From positions 59,016 through 100,991 of the forward strand of contig DBTU01000033.1 of the NCBI GenBank assembly GCA_002307215.1: 41,976 nt of DNA, in the 5' to 3' direction. How positions within the stretch are numbered: position 1 is the stretch's first letter; each line of letters starts with the position of its first letter. Position numbers and translations under genes: made by a program. Below the pieces are notes generated by a model. It did no database searches and had not been told where the DNA came from. It saw nothing but the letters and a program-made list of their open reading frames with translations. Below are positions 33,276 through 41,976 of the stretch, in pieces. Source of the stretch: Lachnoclostridium sp. UBA1308. Its GTDB lineage: Bacteria; Bacillota; Clostridia; Lachnospirales; Lachnospiraceae.

Positions 33276-35178
33276 TGAATACGGTGCTGAACAAATTCAA
33301 ATATTAGAAGGCTTGGAAGCAGTAAGAAAACGGCCGGGTATGTATATTGGTTCCACCTCTGCCAAGGGACTTCATCATTTGGTATATGAGATTGTGGATA
33401 ACGCGGTTGATGAGGCGCTTGCAGGCTATTGCGATATAATTGATGTAACAATTAACGAAGATAATTCAATTACCGTTATTGATAACGGTCGAGGGATTCC
33501 GATAGGTATTAACAAAAAAAAGGGAATATCTTCGGTTGAAGTAGTGTTTACGATACTTCATGCCGGCGGTAAATTTGGTGGTGGAGGATATAAGGTGTCA
33601 GGAGGTCTTCACGGAGTAGGAGCCTCTGTTGTAAACGCCTTATCAGAATGGCTGACAGTAGAAATATGTATTGAGGGTAAGAAGTATTTTCAAAAGTTCG
33701 AAAGAGGTAAGCCTGTTAATAAGCTCGAAGAAATCGGAGAGAGCACCTTCAGGGGAACAACGGTCACCTTTTTACCTGACAAGGAAATATTTGAAGAAAC
33801 TGTTTATGACTACGATGTCTTAAAGCAAAGGCTTCGGGAGATGGCGTTTCTTACAAAAAACATTAAAATTATACTTAGAGATAAACGTGGAGAAGAGGTG
33901 TTAGAAAAAGTATTTCATTACGCGGGGGGTATAAAGGAATATGTTGAATACTTAAATCATCATAAGGATCCACTATATCCTGATATAATTTACTGCGAGG
34001 GCCAGAGGGATGAAGTGTATGTTGAGGTTGCACTTCAGCACAACGGGACCTATTCAGAAGGAGTTTACAGCTTTGTTAATAATATTACAACGCCGGAAGG
34101 TGGTACTCATCTTGCCGGATTTAAGAATGCCATAACAAAGACGTTTAATGATTATGCCAGATCCATGAAATATTTAAAAGACAGCGATGTTAATTTAAGC
34201 GGAGAAGATATCAGAGAAGGTTTAACTGCAATTATAAGCATTAAGATACCTGATCCTCAGTTTGAAGGACAGACAAAACAAAAGCTTGGTAATAGCGAGG
34301 CAAGAGGAGCGGTTGACAGTGTAGTAAGTGAACAACTTACGTATTTTCTTGAGCTAAATCCTCAGGTTGCCAGAATGATTTGTGAAAAATCTGTTCTTGC
34401 TCAACGAGCAAGAGATGCAGCAAGAAAAGCCAGAGATTTGACCAGAAGAAAAACTGCACTGGAGGGAATGAGCTTACCCGGTAAATTAGCAGATTGTTCC
34501 GAGAAGGATCCCTCAAAATGTGAGATATATATTGTCGAAGGTGATTCCGCAGGGGGATCCGCAAAGACAGCCCGTTCCAGGGCAACTCAAGCAATCCTTC
34601 CGCTTAGGGGAAAGATTCTTAACGTTGAAAAATCAAGACTTGATAAAATTCTTGTGAATAACGAGATTAAGGCAATGATTACGGCCTTTGGAACAGGAAT
34701 ATCAGATGACTTTGACGTGTCGAGGCTTCGTTATCATAAGATTATTATCATGACGGATGCGGATGTTGACGGAGCACATATCAGTACATTGCTACTAACC
34801 TTCTTCTATCGTTTTATGCCGGAGCTGATTAAGCAGGGCCATGTCTATCTGGCTCAACCCCCACTGTTTAAAGTGGAAAAGAATAAATATATTCGTTACG
34901 TGTACAGTGATGAGGAACTTAATCTGGTGTTAACTGAAATAGGTCGTGACGGCAACAACAAGATTCAACGTTATAAAGGTCTTGGTGAGATGGATGCAGA
35001 GCAGCTATGGGAAACCACTATGGATCCGGAAAGAAGAATATTACTGCGCGTAACTATGGATCCGGAGCAATCTTCCGAAATTGATGTTACCTTTACAACC
35101 CTTATGGGTGATAAGGTGGAGCCAAGAAAAGAATTTATAGAGACAAATGCGAAATATGTTAAGTATTTAGATATCTAG
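33268..35178 (+). CDS. gyrB: DNA gyrase subunit B
   Basis: 636 residues. ATPase subunit of gyrase, which introduces negative supercoils. Begins EYGAEQIQILEGLEAVRKRPGMYIGST; the GHKL ATP site has NAVDEALAG and DNGRGIP; the transducer has QTKQKLGN; the TOPRIM domain carries EGDSAGGSA and DADVDGAH; the end is KYVKYLDI. The ATG is 9 bases after GGAGG, inside the recF repeat, and overlaps the recF stop. Confidence 0.98.
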   Translation: MGSEYGAEQIQILEGLEAVRKRPGMYIGSTSAKGLHHLVYEIVDNAVDEALAGYCDIIDVTINEDNSITVIDNGRGIPIGINKKKGISSVEVVFTILHAGGKFGGGGYKVSGGLHGVGASVVNALSEWLTVEICIEGKKYFQKFERGKPVNKLEEIGESTFRGTTVTFLPDKEIFEETVYDYDVLKQRLREMAFLTKNIKIILRDKRGEEVLEKVFHYAGGIKEYVEYLNHHKDPLYPDIIYCEGQRDEVYVEVALQHNGTYSEGVYSFVNNITTPEGGTHLAGFKNAITKTFNDYARSMKYLKDSDVNLSGEDIREGLTAIISIKIPDPQFEGQTKQKLGNSEARGAVDSVVSEQLTYFLELNPQVARMICEKSVLAQRARDAARKARDLTRRKTALEGMSLPGKLADCSEKDPSKCEIYIVEGDSAGGSAKTARSRATQAILPLRGKILNVEKSRLDKILVNNEIKAMITAFGTGISDDFDVSRLRYHKIIIMTDADVDGAHISTLLLTFFYRFMPELIKQGHVYLAQPPLFKVEKNKYIRYVYSDEELNLVLTEIGRDGNNKIQRYKGLGEMDAEQLWETTMDPERRILLRVTMDPEQSSEIDVTFTTLMGDKVEPRKEFIETNAKYVKYLDI

Positions 35179-35277
35179 AAGAAATCCTGAGTACCGAAGA
35201 AACCAGGAATAAAGTACGGTCATCTGAGATTACAGAAATCCGGTAATTTTAGGAATAGTTCGAACGGAGGAAAAGCA

Positions 35278-37929
35278 ATGGATGAGAATATCTTTGACAA
35301 GGTTAGTGACGTCGATTTAAGAAAGACCATGGAGAAATCATATATAGAGTATGCCATGTCTGTTATCGCCGCACGTGCCCTGCCCGATGTAAGGGACGGT
35401 TTGAAACCGGTACAAAGAAGAATTTTATATGCAATGATAGAATTAAATAACGGTCCTGATAAGCCACATCGTAAATGTGCGCGTATTGTCGGCGATACCA
35501 TGGGTAAATATCATCCACACGGTGATAGTTCTATATATGACGCCCTTGTTAAGTTGGCGCAGGATTTCTCTACCAGATATCCGTTAATTGACGGACATGG
35601 AAACTTCGGATCGGTCGACGGTGACAGTGCGGCTGCAATGCGTTATACCGAAGCCCGCCTTAGTAAGATATCCATGGAAATGCTTTCCGACATTAATAAA
35701 GATACCGTAGATTTTTCTCCAAACTTTGATGAAACAGAGAAAGAACCGCTTGTACTTCCGGCTAGATATCCGAATCTTTTAGTGAATGGTACTGCGGGTA
35801 TTGCAGTAGGTATGGCAACTAACATTCCGCCTCATAATTTAAGAGAGATTATTAATGGAGTATTGAAAATTATCGATAATCACATCGAAGAAGAACGTGA
35901 GACCGATATAGAAGAACTGCTTGAAATAGTCAAGGGACCTGATTTTCCGACCGGTGCTGAGATTCTTGGAATAGTAGGTATTCAAGAGGCATACCGTACA
36001 GGACGTGGAAAGATAAGGGTTCGTGCAGTTACGGATATTGAGCCCATGGCTAATGGCAAGAACCGAATTGTTGTAACCGAGCTACCCTACATGGTTAATA
36101 AGGCAAGATTGATTGAGAAAATTGCTGAATTGGTTAAGGAAAAGAAAATGGATGGAATCACAGAGTTGCGTGATGAATCAGATCGTACCGGTATGAGAAT
36201 AGTCGTTGAGCTACGTAGGGATGTTAATGCTAATGTCTTGTTAAATCAGCTATATAAGCATACCCAATTACAGGATACGTTTGGTGTTATTATGCTGGCA
36301 CTGGTGAATAATGAGCCGCGGGTGTTAAACTTGTATCAGATGCTTGATTTTTATCTACAACATCAGAAGGAAGTTGTCACAAGACGGACCAAATACGACT
36401 TAAATAAAGCCGAGGAAAGAGCTCATATCTTACAAGGGTTACTCCTTGCACTTGATCATATAGATGAAGTAATAAAAATTATCAGAGCCTCCCAAAATGG
36501 TAATATGGCTAAGGAGCGTTTAATCGAACGTTTTGCTTTTTCCGATGTACAGGCACAGGCAATCATAGATATGAGACTTCGTGCGTTAACCGGTTTGGAA
36601 AGAGAAAAACTGGAGAACGAATTTGCAGAGCTAATGGCTAGAATTGCTGAATATCAAGCAATTTTGGCAGATGAAAAGAAACTTCTTGGGGTAATCAAGG
36701 AGGAGCTTACAGTTATTCGTGATAAATATGGAGATGACAGAAAAACCTCAATTGGTTTTGATGAGTTTGATATTTCGATGGAAGACTTAATTCCGAATGA
36801 AAGCACCGTTATCGCGATGACAAGACTCGGTTATATCAAGAGAATGACGATGGATAACTTCAAGAGTCAGCACCGTGGCGGAAAAGGGATTAAGGGAATG
36901 CAGACGATCGAAGAGGACTTTATCGAAGATCTTCTGATGACAACGAACCATCACTTTATTATGTTCTTTACAAATAAAGGAAGAGTATACCGACTCAAGG
37001 CTTATGAGATTCCGGAATCCGGACGAACCGCCAGAGGAACGGCAATAGTTAATCTGCTTCAGCTGTTACCGGAGGAGAGAATTACATCTATTATTCCTTT
37101 GAAAGAATATAAGAATGACCGGTTTTTGTTTATGGCAACACAGAATGGTATTGTTAAGAAGACCCCGATCAGAGATTATGCTAATATAAGAAAATCAGGT
37201 CTTCAGGCGATCAGTCTGCGTGAGGATGACGAGCTGATAGAAGTAAAATCAACCAACCATCTTAAGGATATTTTCCTGGTTACCAGAAATGGTATGTGTA
37301 TTCGTTTCAACGAGCGCGATGTGAGACCCACCGGAAGAACATCCATGGGAGTTATCGGAATGACTCTGACCGGCGATGATCAGATAGTAGGCATGCAGCT
37401 AAATACCCAGGGTGAGTTTTTATTATTTGTATCGGAAAACGGTATGGGTAAGCGAACCGAGATGGAGGAATTCACGGTACAACGTCGTGGCGGTAAAGGT
37501 GTTAAATGCTACAAGATAACCGAGAAAACCGGAGATGTTGTTGGTGTCAAGGCAATGAATGAAGAGAATGAGGTAATGATTATCACAACAGGAGGCATCA
37601 TCATTCGTCTTATGGTAAGCGATATATCCGTACTAGGACGTATCACCTCAGGGGTGAAGTTGATGGCAATAGCCGTGGATACTGATATTACAGTTGCAAG
37701 TATTGCAAAGGTAAGGGAAAGTAATAATCAGACCTCAGATGAAGAATTAATAAAGAATCTGGAGAAGCAACTGATTGAAGAGGACGCTATCATAGATCCA
37801 TCTGATTATCCGGAAGAAGATTATAGTGAATACGAGGAAGTTAAGGACGAATCACCTGTGATTGAGTATGCGGATAATCAAGAAGAAGATATTCAGGAAG
37901 AAGATATTCCCGAAGACAGGGAGATATAG
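35278..37929 (+). CDS. gyrA: DNA gyrase subunit A
   Basis: 883 residues. Breakage-reunion subunit. The quinolone-resistance region reads HGDSSIYDALVKLAQ, with the Ser and Asp equivalent to E. coli Ser83 and Asp87 unchanged. The catalytic Tyr lies in AMRYTEARLS. The C-terminal beta-pinwheel has six blade repeats and the GyrA box QRRGGKG. After about residue 815 there is a long, very acidic tail (DYPEEDYSEYEE ... EEDIQEEDIPED), longer than in most relatives. GGAGG precedes the ATG; the gap after gyrB is 99 bases. Confidence 0.98.
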   Translation: MDENIFDKVSDVDLRKTMEKSYIEYAMSVIAARALPDVRDGLKPVQRRILYAMIELNNGPDKPHRKCARIVGDTMGKYHPHGDSSIYDALVKLAQDFSTRYPLIDGHGNFGSVDGDSAAAMRYTEARLSKISMEMLSDINKDTVDFSPNFDETEKEPLVLPARYPNLLVNGTAGIAVGMATNIPPHNLREIINGVLKIIDNHIEEERETDIEELLEIVKGPDFPTGAEILGIVGIQEAYRTGRGKIRVRAVTDIEPMANGKNRIVVTELPYMVNKARLIEKIAELVKEKKMDGITELRDESDRTGMRIVVELRRDVNANVLLNQLYKHTQLQDTFGVIMLALVNNEPRVLNLYQMLDFYLQHQKEVVTRRTKYDLNKAEERAHILQGLLLALDHIDEVIKIIRASQNGNMAKERLIERFAFSDVQAQAIIDMRLRALTGLEREKLENEFAELMARIAEYQAILADEKKLLGVIKEELTVIRDKYGDDRKTSIGFDEFDISMEDLIPNESTVIAMTRLGYIKRMTMDNFKSQHRGGKGIKGMQTIEEDFIEDLLMTTNHHFIMFFTNKGRVYRLKAYEIPESGRTARGTAIVNLLQLLPEERITSIIPLKEYKNDRFLFMATQNGIVKKTPIRDYANIRKSGLQAISLREDDELIEVKSTNHLKDIFLVTRNGMCIRFNERDVRPTGRTSMGVIGMTLTGDDQIVGMQLNTQGEFLLFVSENGMGKRTEMEEFTVQRRGGKGVKCYKITEKTGDVVGVKAMNEENEVMIITTGGIIIRLMVSDISVLGRITSGVKLMAIAVDTDITVASIAKVRESNNQTSDEELIKNLEKQLIEEDAIIDPSDYPEEDYSEYEEVKDESPVIEYADNQEEDIQEEDIPEDREI

Positions 37930-37937
37930 GCAATAAG

Positions 37938-38005
37938 GTGACTATTCAGTCACTGTGGTTCTTTCGAACCGAGGCACACAAAATATGTTGAAAAGTACAT
38001 ATTTT
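37938..38005 (+). terminator. Cluster of hairpins after gyrA
   Basis: Three successive perfect stems: GTGACT/AGTCAC (37938-37953), GGTTC/GAACC (37957-37970) and AAAATATGT/ACATATTTT (37980-38005). The last is followed by GGCTTTGAATTTTC. Together they probably end or trim the gyrase transcript, although no single one is a textbook terminator. Confidence 0.5.
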
Positions 38006-38119
38006 GGCTTTGAATTTTCTCGAAACCCATGGATTTTCGGTTTACGGAATAGTAAGGAAAAAAGAAACAAGATATAATCCGGAAGATGGAAGATATGGAA
38101 TAACATCTTGGAGGTAATT

Positions 38120-38962
38120 GTGAGGAATATACACACTAACGAAATTATTAAGAATATAAAAGATATGTGCATTGAAGCCAACTATACGTTGGCTTCTGAT
38201 GTTGAAGAACGAGTTAGGGGTGCCTATAACATAGAGACCACGTTACTCGGTAGACAAATCCTTGGACAGTTGGGAGAAAATCTTGATATAGCAAAAGCGG
38301 ATTCCATTCCGATTTGTCAAGACACCGGCATGGCTATTGTTTTTATTAAACTTGGCCAGGAGATTCATATTGAAGGAACAAATCTTGAGGAGGCAATCAA
38401 CGAGGGTATTCGTCAAGGCTACAGGGAGGGATATTTAAGAAAATCCGTAGTATCAGATCCACTGATTCGCAATAATTCGGGAGATAATACGCCCGGTATC
38501 ATCCATTATGAAATTGTTCCAGGAGACCAACTGGAGATTACGGTTGCACCGAAGGGTTTTGGAAGCGAGAATATGAGTCGAGTCTATATGCTAAAGCCTT
38601 CCGATGGTTCGGAGGGGGTGAAGCAGGCCGTACTGGAAACAGTTAAATTAGCCGGACCGAATGCCTGTCCACCAATCGTAGTAGGCGTTGGTATTGGAGG
38701 AAGTTTTGAGAAGTGTGCCTTTCTTGCAAAAAAAGCATTAACTCGCAGTATGAACAAGCCCTCTGAGCTGGAGCATATAAGAAGGCTTGAAGAAGAGCTA
38801 ATGGAGGAAATCAATCAACTGGGTATCGGTCCGGGAGGATTGGGTGGAAAGATTACCGCTCTTGGCGTAAATATTGAGACCTATCCAACACATATTGCCG
38901 GATTGCCGGTTGCGATAAATATTTGTTGTCATGTAAACAGACATGTCAGCAGGGTAATGTAA
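38120..38962 (+). CDS. Class I fumarate hydratase, alpha subunit
   Basis: 280 residues. With the beta subunit it forms an oxygen-sensitive 4Fe-4S enzyme interconverting fumarate and malate; tartrate dehydratase (TtdA) is the other family member. The three cluster cysteines are visible in PICQDTGMAIVFI, GPNACPPIVVGVG and GSFEKCAFLAKKA. The start is GTG 38120, after GGAGG; an in-frame TTG at 38108 would include the ribosome-binding site. Two-subunit class I fumarases are normal in clostridia, so fumarase is preferred to tartrate dehydratase. Confidence 0.9.
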   Translation: MRNIHTNEIIKNIKDMCIEANYTLASDVEERVRGAYNIETTLLGRQILGQLGENLDIAKADSIPICQDTGMAIVFIKLGQEIHIEGTNLEEAINEGIRQGYREGYLRKSVVSDPLIRNNSGDNTPGIIHYEIVPGDQLEITVAPKGFGSENMSRVYMLKPSDGSEGVKQAVLETVKLAGPNACPPIVVGVGIGGSFEKCAFLAKKALTRSMNKPSELEHIRRLEEELMEEINQLGIGPGGLGGKITALGVNIETYPTHIAGLPVAINICCHVNRHVSRVM

Positions 38963-39040
38963 ATTATTAAAAAGCATAATTTACATTTAAAAGTTTGTGC
39001 CTGCGAAACTAAAGTGTAAAGAGCACACTTGGCATAAACT
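38956..39040 (+). ncRNA. Candidate two-stem structured element, copy B
   Basis: AATGTAAATTAT (38956-38967) pairs with ATAATTTACATT (38976-38987), 12 bp, around TAAAAAGC. Next AGTTT (38992-38996) pairs with AAACT (39006-39010) around GTGCCTGCG, or, in a longer alternative, AGTTTGTGCC (38992-39001) with GGCATAAACT (39031-39040), with AAGTGT/ACACTT (39012-39030) inside. The AAAAAGC and TTTGTGCCTGCG motifs match copy A at 172-233. It starts on the stop codon of the alpha subunit and fills most of the gap before the beta subunit. Confidence 0.45.
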
Positions 39041-39104
39041 AATTCAAAGGGTAGGTTGTTATACTAGATGATAAATGATAAGTTTTTATGAAAGAGGAAG
39101 TCGG

Positions 39105-39647
39105 ATGGATCAATATATCACAACTCCACTTACAGCAGAGAAGGTGGAGGGTTTAAAGGCAGGAGACTATGTATATATCACAGGAACGATATATACAGCC
39201 AGAGATGCTGCGCATAAAAGAATGTATGAAACCATGAACGAGGGGAACAAAACACCCTTTGATCTAAAGGATAATATTGTATATTATCTTGGCCCCACTC
39301 CGGAGAGAGAAGGGCAAGTAATTGGTTCCGCAGGTCCAACTACAAGCAGTCGAATGGATAAATACACCCCGTTACTTTTGGATAACGGACTGAAGGGCAT
39401 GATTGGAAAAGGAAAAAGGAGCAAGGATGTGATAGATTCCATGGTTAAGAATAATGCAGTATATTTTGCTGCGGTCGGTGGTGCGGGAGCCTTGCTTTCC
39501 AAAAGAATCAAAGCATGCAAGATAATAGCATACGATGATCTAGGTACGGAAGCAATCAGGGAGCTGTATGTAGAAGATTTTCCGGTCATTGTTGTAATAG
39601 ATTCAAGAGGCGATAATTTGTACGAAATTGTAATGCAAAGCAGTTGA
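39105..39647 (+). CDS. Class I fumarate hydratase, beta subunit
   Basis: 180 residues. Provides part of the active site of the fumarase. Typical segments: LKAGDYVYITGTIYTARDAAHKR, YLGPTPEREGQVIGSAGPTTSSRMD, GMIGKGKRS and YFAAVGGAGALLSKRIK. ATG 39105 has GAGGAAG ahead; the longer frame (39075) is not family-like. Its 142-base distance from the alpha gene is unusually large for subunits of one enzyme, because the folded element lies between. The stop codon overlaps the -35 box of the tRNA-Ser promoter. Confidence 0.92.
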   Translation: MDQYITTPLTAEKVEGLKAGDYVYITGTIYTARDAAHKRMYETMNEGNKTPFDLKDNIVYYLGPTPEREGQVIGSAGPTTSSRMDKYTPLLLDNGLKGMIGKGKRSKDVIDSMVKNNAVYFAAVGGAGALLSKRIKACKIIAYDDLGTEAIRELYVEDFPVIVVIDSRGDNLYEIVMQSS

Positions 39648-39672
39648 CAAAAGAAAGCCCTTTTGTTATACT
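39644..39672 (+). promoter_or_regulatory. Promoter of tRNA-Ser
   Basis: Perfect TTGACA (39644-39649), 17-base spacer, TATACT (39667-39672). The -35 overlaps the fumarase beta stop codon. A leader of about 70 bases with a small hairpin (GTTGG/CCAAC, 39699-39720) precedes the tRNA. Confidence 0.85.
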
Positions 39673-39751
39673 AGGTTTTGCCTCTGTGAGAATGCATGGT
39701 TGGCGGGGATTAATCCCAACAATTAAATATTATTTTATGAGTTTAGAATCT

Positions 39752-39839
39752 GGAGAAATACTCAAGAGGCTGAAGAGGCGCCCCTGCTAAGGGTGTAGGT
39801 CGGGTGACTGGCGCGAGGGTTCAAATCCCTCTTTCTCCG
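39752..39839 (+). tRNA. tRNA-Ser (anticodon GCU)
   Basis: An 88-nt class II tRNA: acceptor GGAGAAA/TTTCTCC, anticodon stem CGCCC/GGGTG with loop CTGCTAA (anticodon GCT, reading AGC and AGT), a long variable arm, and T arm GAGGG-TTCAAAT-CCCTC. No CCA is encoded. Confidence 0.96.
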
Positions 39840-39848
39840 CTACTTTAT

Positions 39849-39896
39849 AAAAAGCAAAAGGACGTAACCATTAAGGTTTCGTCCTTTTGCTTTTTT
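39849..39896 (+). terminator. Intrinsic terminator of tRNA-Ser
   Basis: AAAAAGCAAAAGGACG pairs with CGTCCTTTTGCTTTTT, with an inner ACC/GGT, then a T-run. It starts 9 bases after the tRNA. Confidence 0.95.
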
Positions 39897-40202
39897 GTTA
39901 CATGTGAGACACCACCTAGGAGAAAGTAATGTTTTTTATAGAATCAATTTACATATGATTATCATTGGTTTTATGGGTGGTTTATGATGAACATTTATGA
40001 AGTGGTACCGCAAATATAATACATAATATATAAATATTTCCAGAAATATTATTAATATTACACAAAGAAACAAACGGTTTACTATGATATAATTACAATG
40101 TTAATATATGGTGATATTCCGTAGTAGGTTTTTGTTTTATGTTCGGGTTAATTACTTGTATGTATAAAGGGCAATCAAATAGGCTAATGAGGGAGATTAG
40201 GT
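39897..40202. other. Upstream region of the glucanase gene
   Basis: No gene. Contains an inverted repeat AATATTT-ccag-AAATATT (40033-40050), which could be an operator, and an extended -10 promoter (TGA-TATAAT, 40085-40093) about 110 bases before the ATG. The -35 is weak, so activation by a regulator would be expected. Confidence 0.5.
40085..40093 (+). promoter_or_regulatory. Extended -10 element of the GH5 gene
   Basis: TGA followed by a perfect TATAAT; no good -35 at the right distance. Confidence 0.5.
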
Positions 40203-41489
40203 ATGATTAAAGTGAAAAAGGCAACAGTAATTGGTCTGGTCGCGGTATTCATAGTGATGTTAAGCGCCTGTGGCAGGGACTCAGAATCAGTTAATAATGT
40301 TATATCAGTATCAAAAGCACCGGTATCGATCACGGAGGGGCCAACTTCTATGCCACCAACTGCTGTGCCGACTGGGGTAGAATTAACAACCACACCTATG
40401 TTGACAGACGATGAAAAGGACATTAAGGCAATTGAAGAAAAAGTAGCCGCTGGACCAATGAAAATGCGAGACATCAATTCAATGGATCTGGTTAAGGAAA
40501 TAATGATTGGTTGGAATTTGGGCAACACACTTGACGCAACAGGCGGAGAAGGTGTTTTTACTGAAATGTCCTGGGGAAATCCAAAAACGACAAAAAACAT
40601 GATAGATTTAGTGAAAGAAGCTGGTTTTAATACCATAAGAATACCGATAACCTGGCAACCGCATCTTGGAAAGGCACCTGACTATATAATAGATGAAGTA
40701 TGGCTTGACAGGGTTCAGGAGGTTGTGAATTATGCATACGCTGATGATATGTTTGTAATAATTAATATGCATCACGAGGATTGGTACAGCCCATATTATG
40801 ATACGTCCGATGCAGCGATAGATGAATTAAAAAAAGTATGGAAGCAGATCGCAGATCGTTTTGAAAATTATGATGAACATTTGATATTTGAAGGCATGAA
40901 TGAACCACGCCATAAGGGTAAGGCAGATGAATGGACCGGTGGAGATGAGGAAGGTTGGGATGTAATCAACCAATTAAATGCAGCCTTTATTGAAACCATA
41001 AGAAGTTCCGGAAGTAATAATCCATTAAGGCATTTAATGATACCACCGTATGCTGCATCCTCCAGTGTGAGGACCTGGAGTAAATTTGAGATTCCAAAGG
41101 ATAATAAAATAATAGTATCAATTCATGCATATACCCCATATAATTTTGCGCTTAATATATCAGGAACGGCGGATTGGAGCGTTTCGAATGAAGCAGATAC
41201 AAGGGATATTGATTATTTGATGTCAACATTAAACGACAGTTTTATCAGCAAGGGAATCCCTGTAATATTAGGAGAATTCGGAGCGTTAGATAAGGACAAT
41301 TTGCAAGCGCGGACCACTTGGGCTGAATATTATGTAAACAAAGCACATAAAATAGGTGTGCCCTGCATCTATTGGGACAACAATTCGTTTTATGGAAGCG
41401 GAGAGAAATTAGGACTATTAAACCGATTTAAAGATGAATGGCAGTTTCCTGAAATCGTTGAAGCGCTAATGAAGGGAGTGAAGGAGTAG
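40203..41489 (+). CDS. GH5 family endo-beta-glucanase, lipoprotein
   Basis: 428 residues. Hydrolyses internal beta-1,4 links of cellulose or related beta-glucans outside the cell. Signal peptide with lipobox LSAC, Cys23 lipidated; Thr/Pro-rich spacer to about residue 68; then a TIM-barrel glycoside hydrolase 5 domain: GWNLGNTLDA (103-112), GFNTIRIPITW (141-151), HHEDWYSP (190-197), acid/base Glu234 in GMNEPR and nucleophile Glu358 in GEFG. The pattern resembles subfamily GH5_4. There is no carbohydrate-binding module or dockerin, so it acts alone on the cell surface. GGGAG lies 7 bases before the ATG. Confidence 0.93.
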   Translation: MIKVKKATVIGLVAVFIVMLSACGRDSESVNNVISVSKAPVSITEGPTSMPPTAVPTGVELTTTPMLTDDEKDIKAIEEKVAAGPMKMRDINSMDLVKEIMIGWNLGNTLDATGGEGVFTEMSWGNPKTTKNMIDLVKEAGFNTIRIPITWQPHLGKAPDYIIDEVWLDRVQEVVNYAYADDMFVIINMHHEDWYSPYYDTSDAAIDELKKVWKQIADRFENYDEHLIFEGMNEPRHKGKADEWTGGDEEGWDVINQLNAAFIETIRSSGSNNPLRHLMIPPYAASSSVRTWSKFEIPKDNKIIVSIHAYTPYNFALNISGTADWSVSNEADTRDIDYLMSTLNDSFISKGIPVILGEFGALDKDNLQARTTWAEYYVNKAHKIGVPCIYWDNNSFYGSGEKLGLLNRFKDEWQFPEIVEALMKGVKE

Positions 41490-41517
41490 ATATAATCAAA
41501 TATATAATGAGCTATCA

Positions 41518-41558
41518 AAAAGTCATTTTACGGCATGATTTGCTGTGAAGTGACTTTT
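41518..41558 (+). terminator. Intrinsic terminator after the GH5 gene
   Basis: AAAAGTCA pairs with TGACTTTT, and an inner TTTACGGCA with TGCTGTGAA (two G-U pairs); GTTTTG and later T-runs follow. Confidence 0.85.
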
Positions 41559-41847
41559 GTTTTGTGCCTTTTATTTTTCTAATAGGAACAATAGCTAAAA
41601 AAGAAACGGAAAATAGTCGTTTGGTAATTAAGTATTGCAGAAAGGGCAAGATATTCTTGTATTTTATAATAGGGATAAATACATAATTAGAAGTAATAAA
41701 ATTAGTAATTATCGAAAAGCATATAATACGGGTTATTGATTTGGAAAACCTCAGGATAAAATTGTATTATTAAGTAATGTTATAAAAGACGTTGTTTAAT
41801 TTTGATATATTATTTTAAAAAATTAAAAAATTTAACCCAAAAAGTTG
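41559..41847. other. AT-rich spacer before the rRNA promoter
   Basis: I see no gene in it. Its last 40 bases consist of A- and T-tracts (41801-41837) that suit an UP element for RNA polymerase alpha subunits. Confidence 0.5.
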
Positions 41848-41876
41848 TTGACAAAGAATTATGCCTGTGGTATCAT
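41848..41876 (+). promoter_or_regulatory. Probable rRNA operon promoter
   Basis: Perfect TTGACA (41848-41853), 17-base spacer, TATCAT (41871-41876), behind an AT-rich UP-like tract. Confidence 0.75.
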
Positions 41877-41976
41877 TATTTTTGCTGACGCGTTAAGAAA
41901 ATAAGAGAAACGGATTACAGATCTGGTTTTCATTTTATAACATGGAAGCGGCGAACCTTGATAATTGAACAGTAAA
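41877..41976 (+). other. Probable 16S rRNA precursor leader, cut by the window end
   Basis: The last bases, GCGAACCTTGATAATTGAAC and onward, resemble leaders and spacers of clostridial rRNA operons (ACCTTGA-AA-TTGAACA type). The mature 16S sequence itself is not in the window. Confidence 0.55.

Noticed and set aside
39955..39966. Fur-box-like ATGATTATCATT upstream of the glucanase
   Set aside because: Only the central 12 bases fit; the outer parts do not match, and iron control of a glucanase has no support.
41559..41847. Possible gene remnant after the glucanase
   Set aside because: I could find no frame or motif that resembles a known protein; treated as AT-rich spacer.
1..41976. Mobile elements, CRISPR arrays, toxin-antitoxin or defence genes
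   Set aside because: No transposase, integrase, spaced repeat array or defence-type protein is visible on either strand.

Overview
This window is the replication-origin region of a low-GC, anaerobic Firmicute, most likely a plant-fibre-degrading Lachnospiraceae (Clostridium/Lachnoclostridium phytofermentans-like). The evidence is the rpmH-rnpA-yidD-yidC-jag-mnmE-mnmG-rsmG-parA-parB block diverging from dnaA-dnaN-S4-recF-gyrB-gyrA, a fused AdhE, a two-subunit oxygen-sensitive fumarase, Spo0J-type parS sites, DUF3881 and DUF4446 proteins and a GH5 cellulase lipoprotein. The species call is inference. I saw no insertion sequence, prophage, CRISPR array or defence island; almost everything is ordinary chromosomal backbone.

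Layout. 1-2424: an iron-sulfur flavoprotein-like gene behind a folded leader, then a sporulation/cell-wall D-Ala-D-Ala carboxypeptidase. 2427-10308 (minus): a membrane coiled-coil protein of unknown role and, upstream, a complete phosphate operon pstS-pstC-pstA-pstB-phoU-phoB-phoR with a candidate Pho box. 10533-12853 (minus): tRNA-Arg(CCU), a DUF3881 protein and an HD-GYP phosphodiesterase. 13184-15802 (plus): adhE behind a near-perfect Rex operator. 16045-28524 (minus): DUF4446, parB, parA, a DegS/DegU-like two-component pair, a GNAT enzyme, then rsmG, mnmG, mnmE, jag, yidC, yidD, rnpA and rpmH. 28525-29004: oriC with DnaA boxes. 29005-37929 (plus): dnaA, dnaN, S4 protein, recF, gyrB, gyrA. 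38120-39839: fumarase alpha and beta subunits and tRNA-Ser(GCU). 40203-41489: GH5 glucanase. 41848-41976: promoter and leader that look like the start of an rRNA operon running off the window.

How it works together: strands diverge from oriC so that replication and transcription are mostly co-directional. ParA, ParB and two parS palindromes segregate the origin; DnaA, DnaN, RecF and gyrase copy and unwind it; L34, RnpA, YidD, YidC and Jag link translation, tRNA processing and membrane insertion; MnmE/MnmG and RsmG modify tRNA and 16S rRNA.

The less ordinary signals are (i) a two-stem element found twice (172-233 and 38956-39040) with conserved loop motifs but differently sequenced, still paired stems; (ii) a 24-bp tandem repeat at the end of recF that places alternating SD and anti-SD sequences in front of gyrB; (iii) a parS palindrome that also has the form of an intrinsic terminator; and (iv) alternative hairpins between dnaA and dnaN. 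All were found by reading, with no searches or folding programs run.
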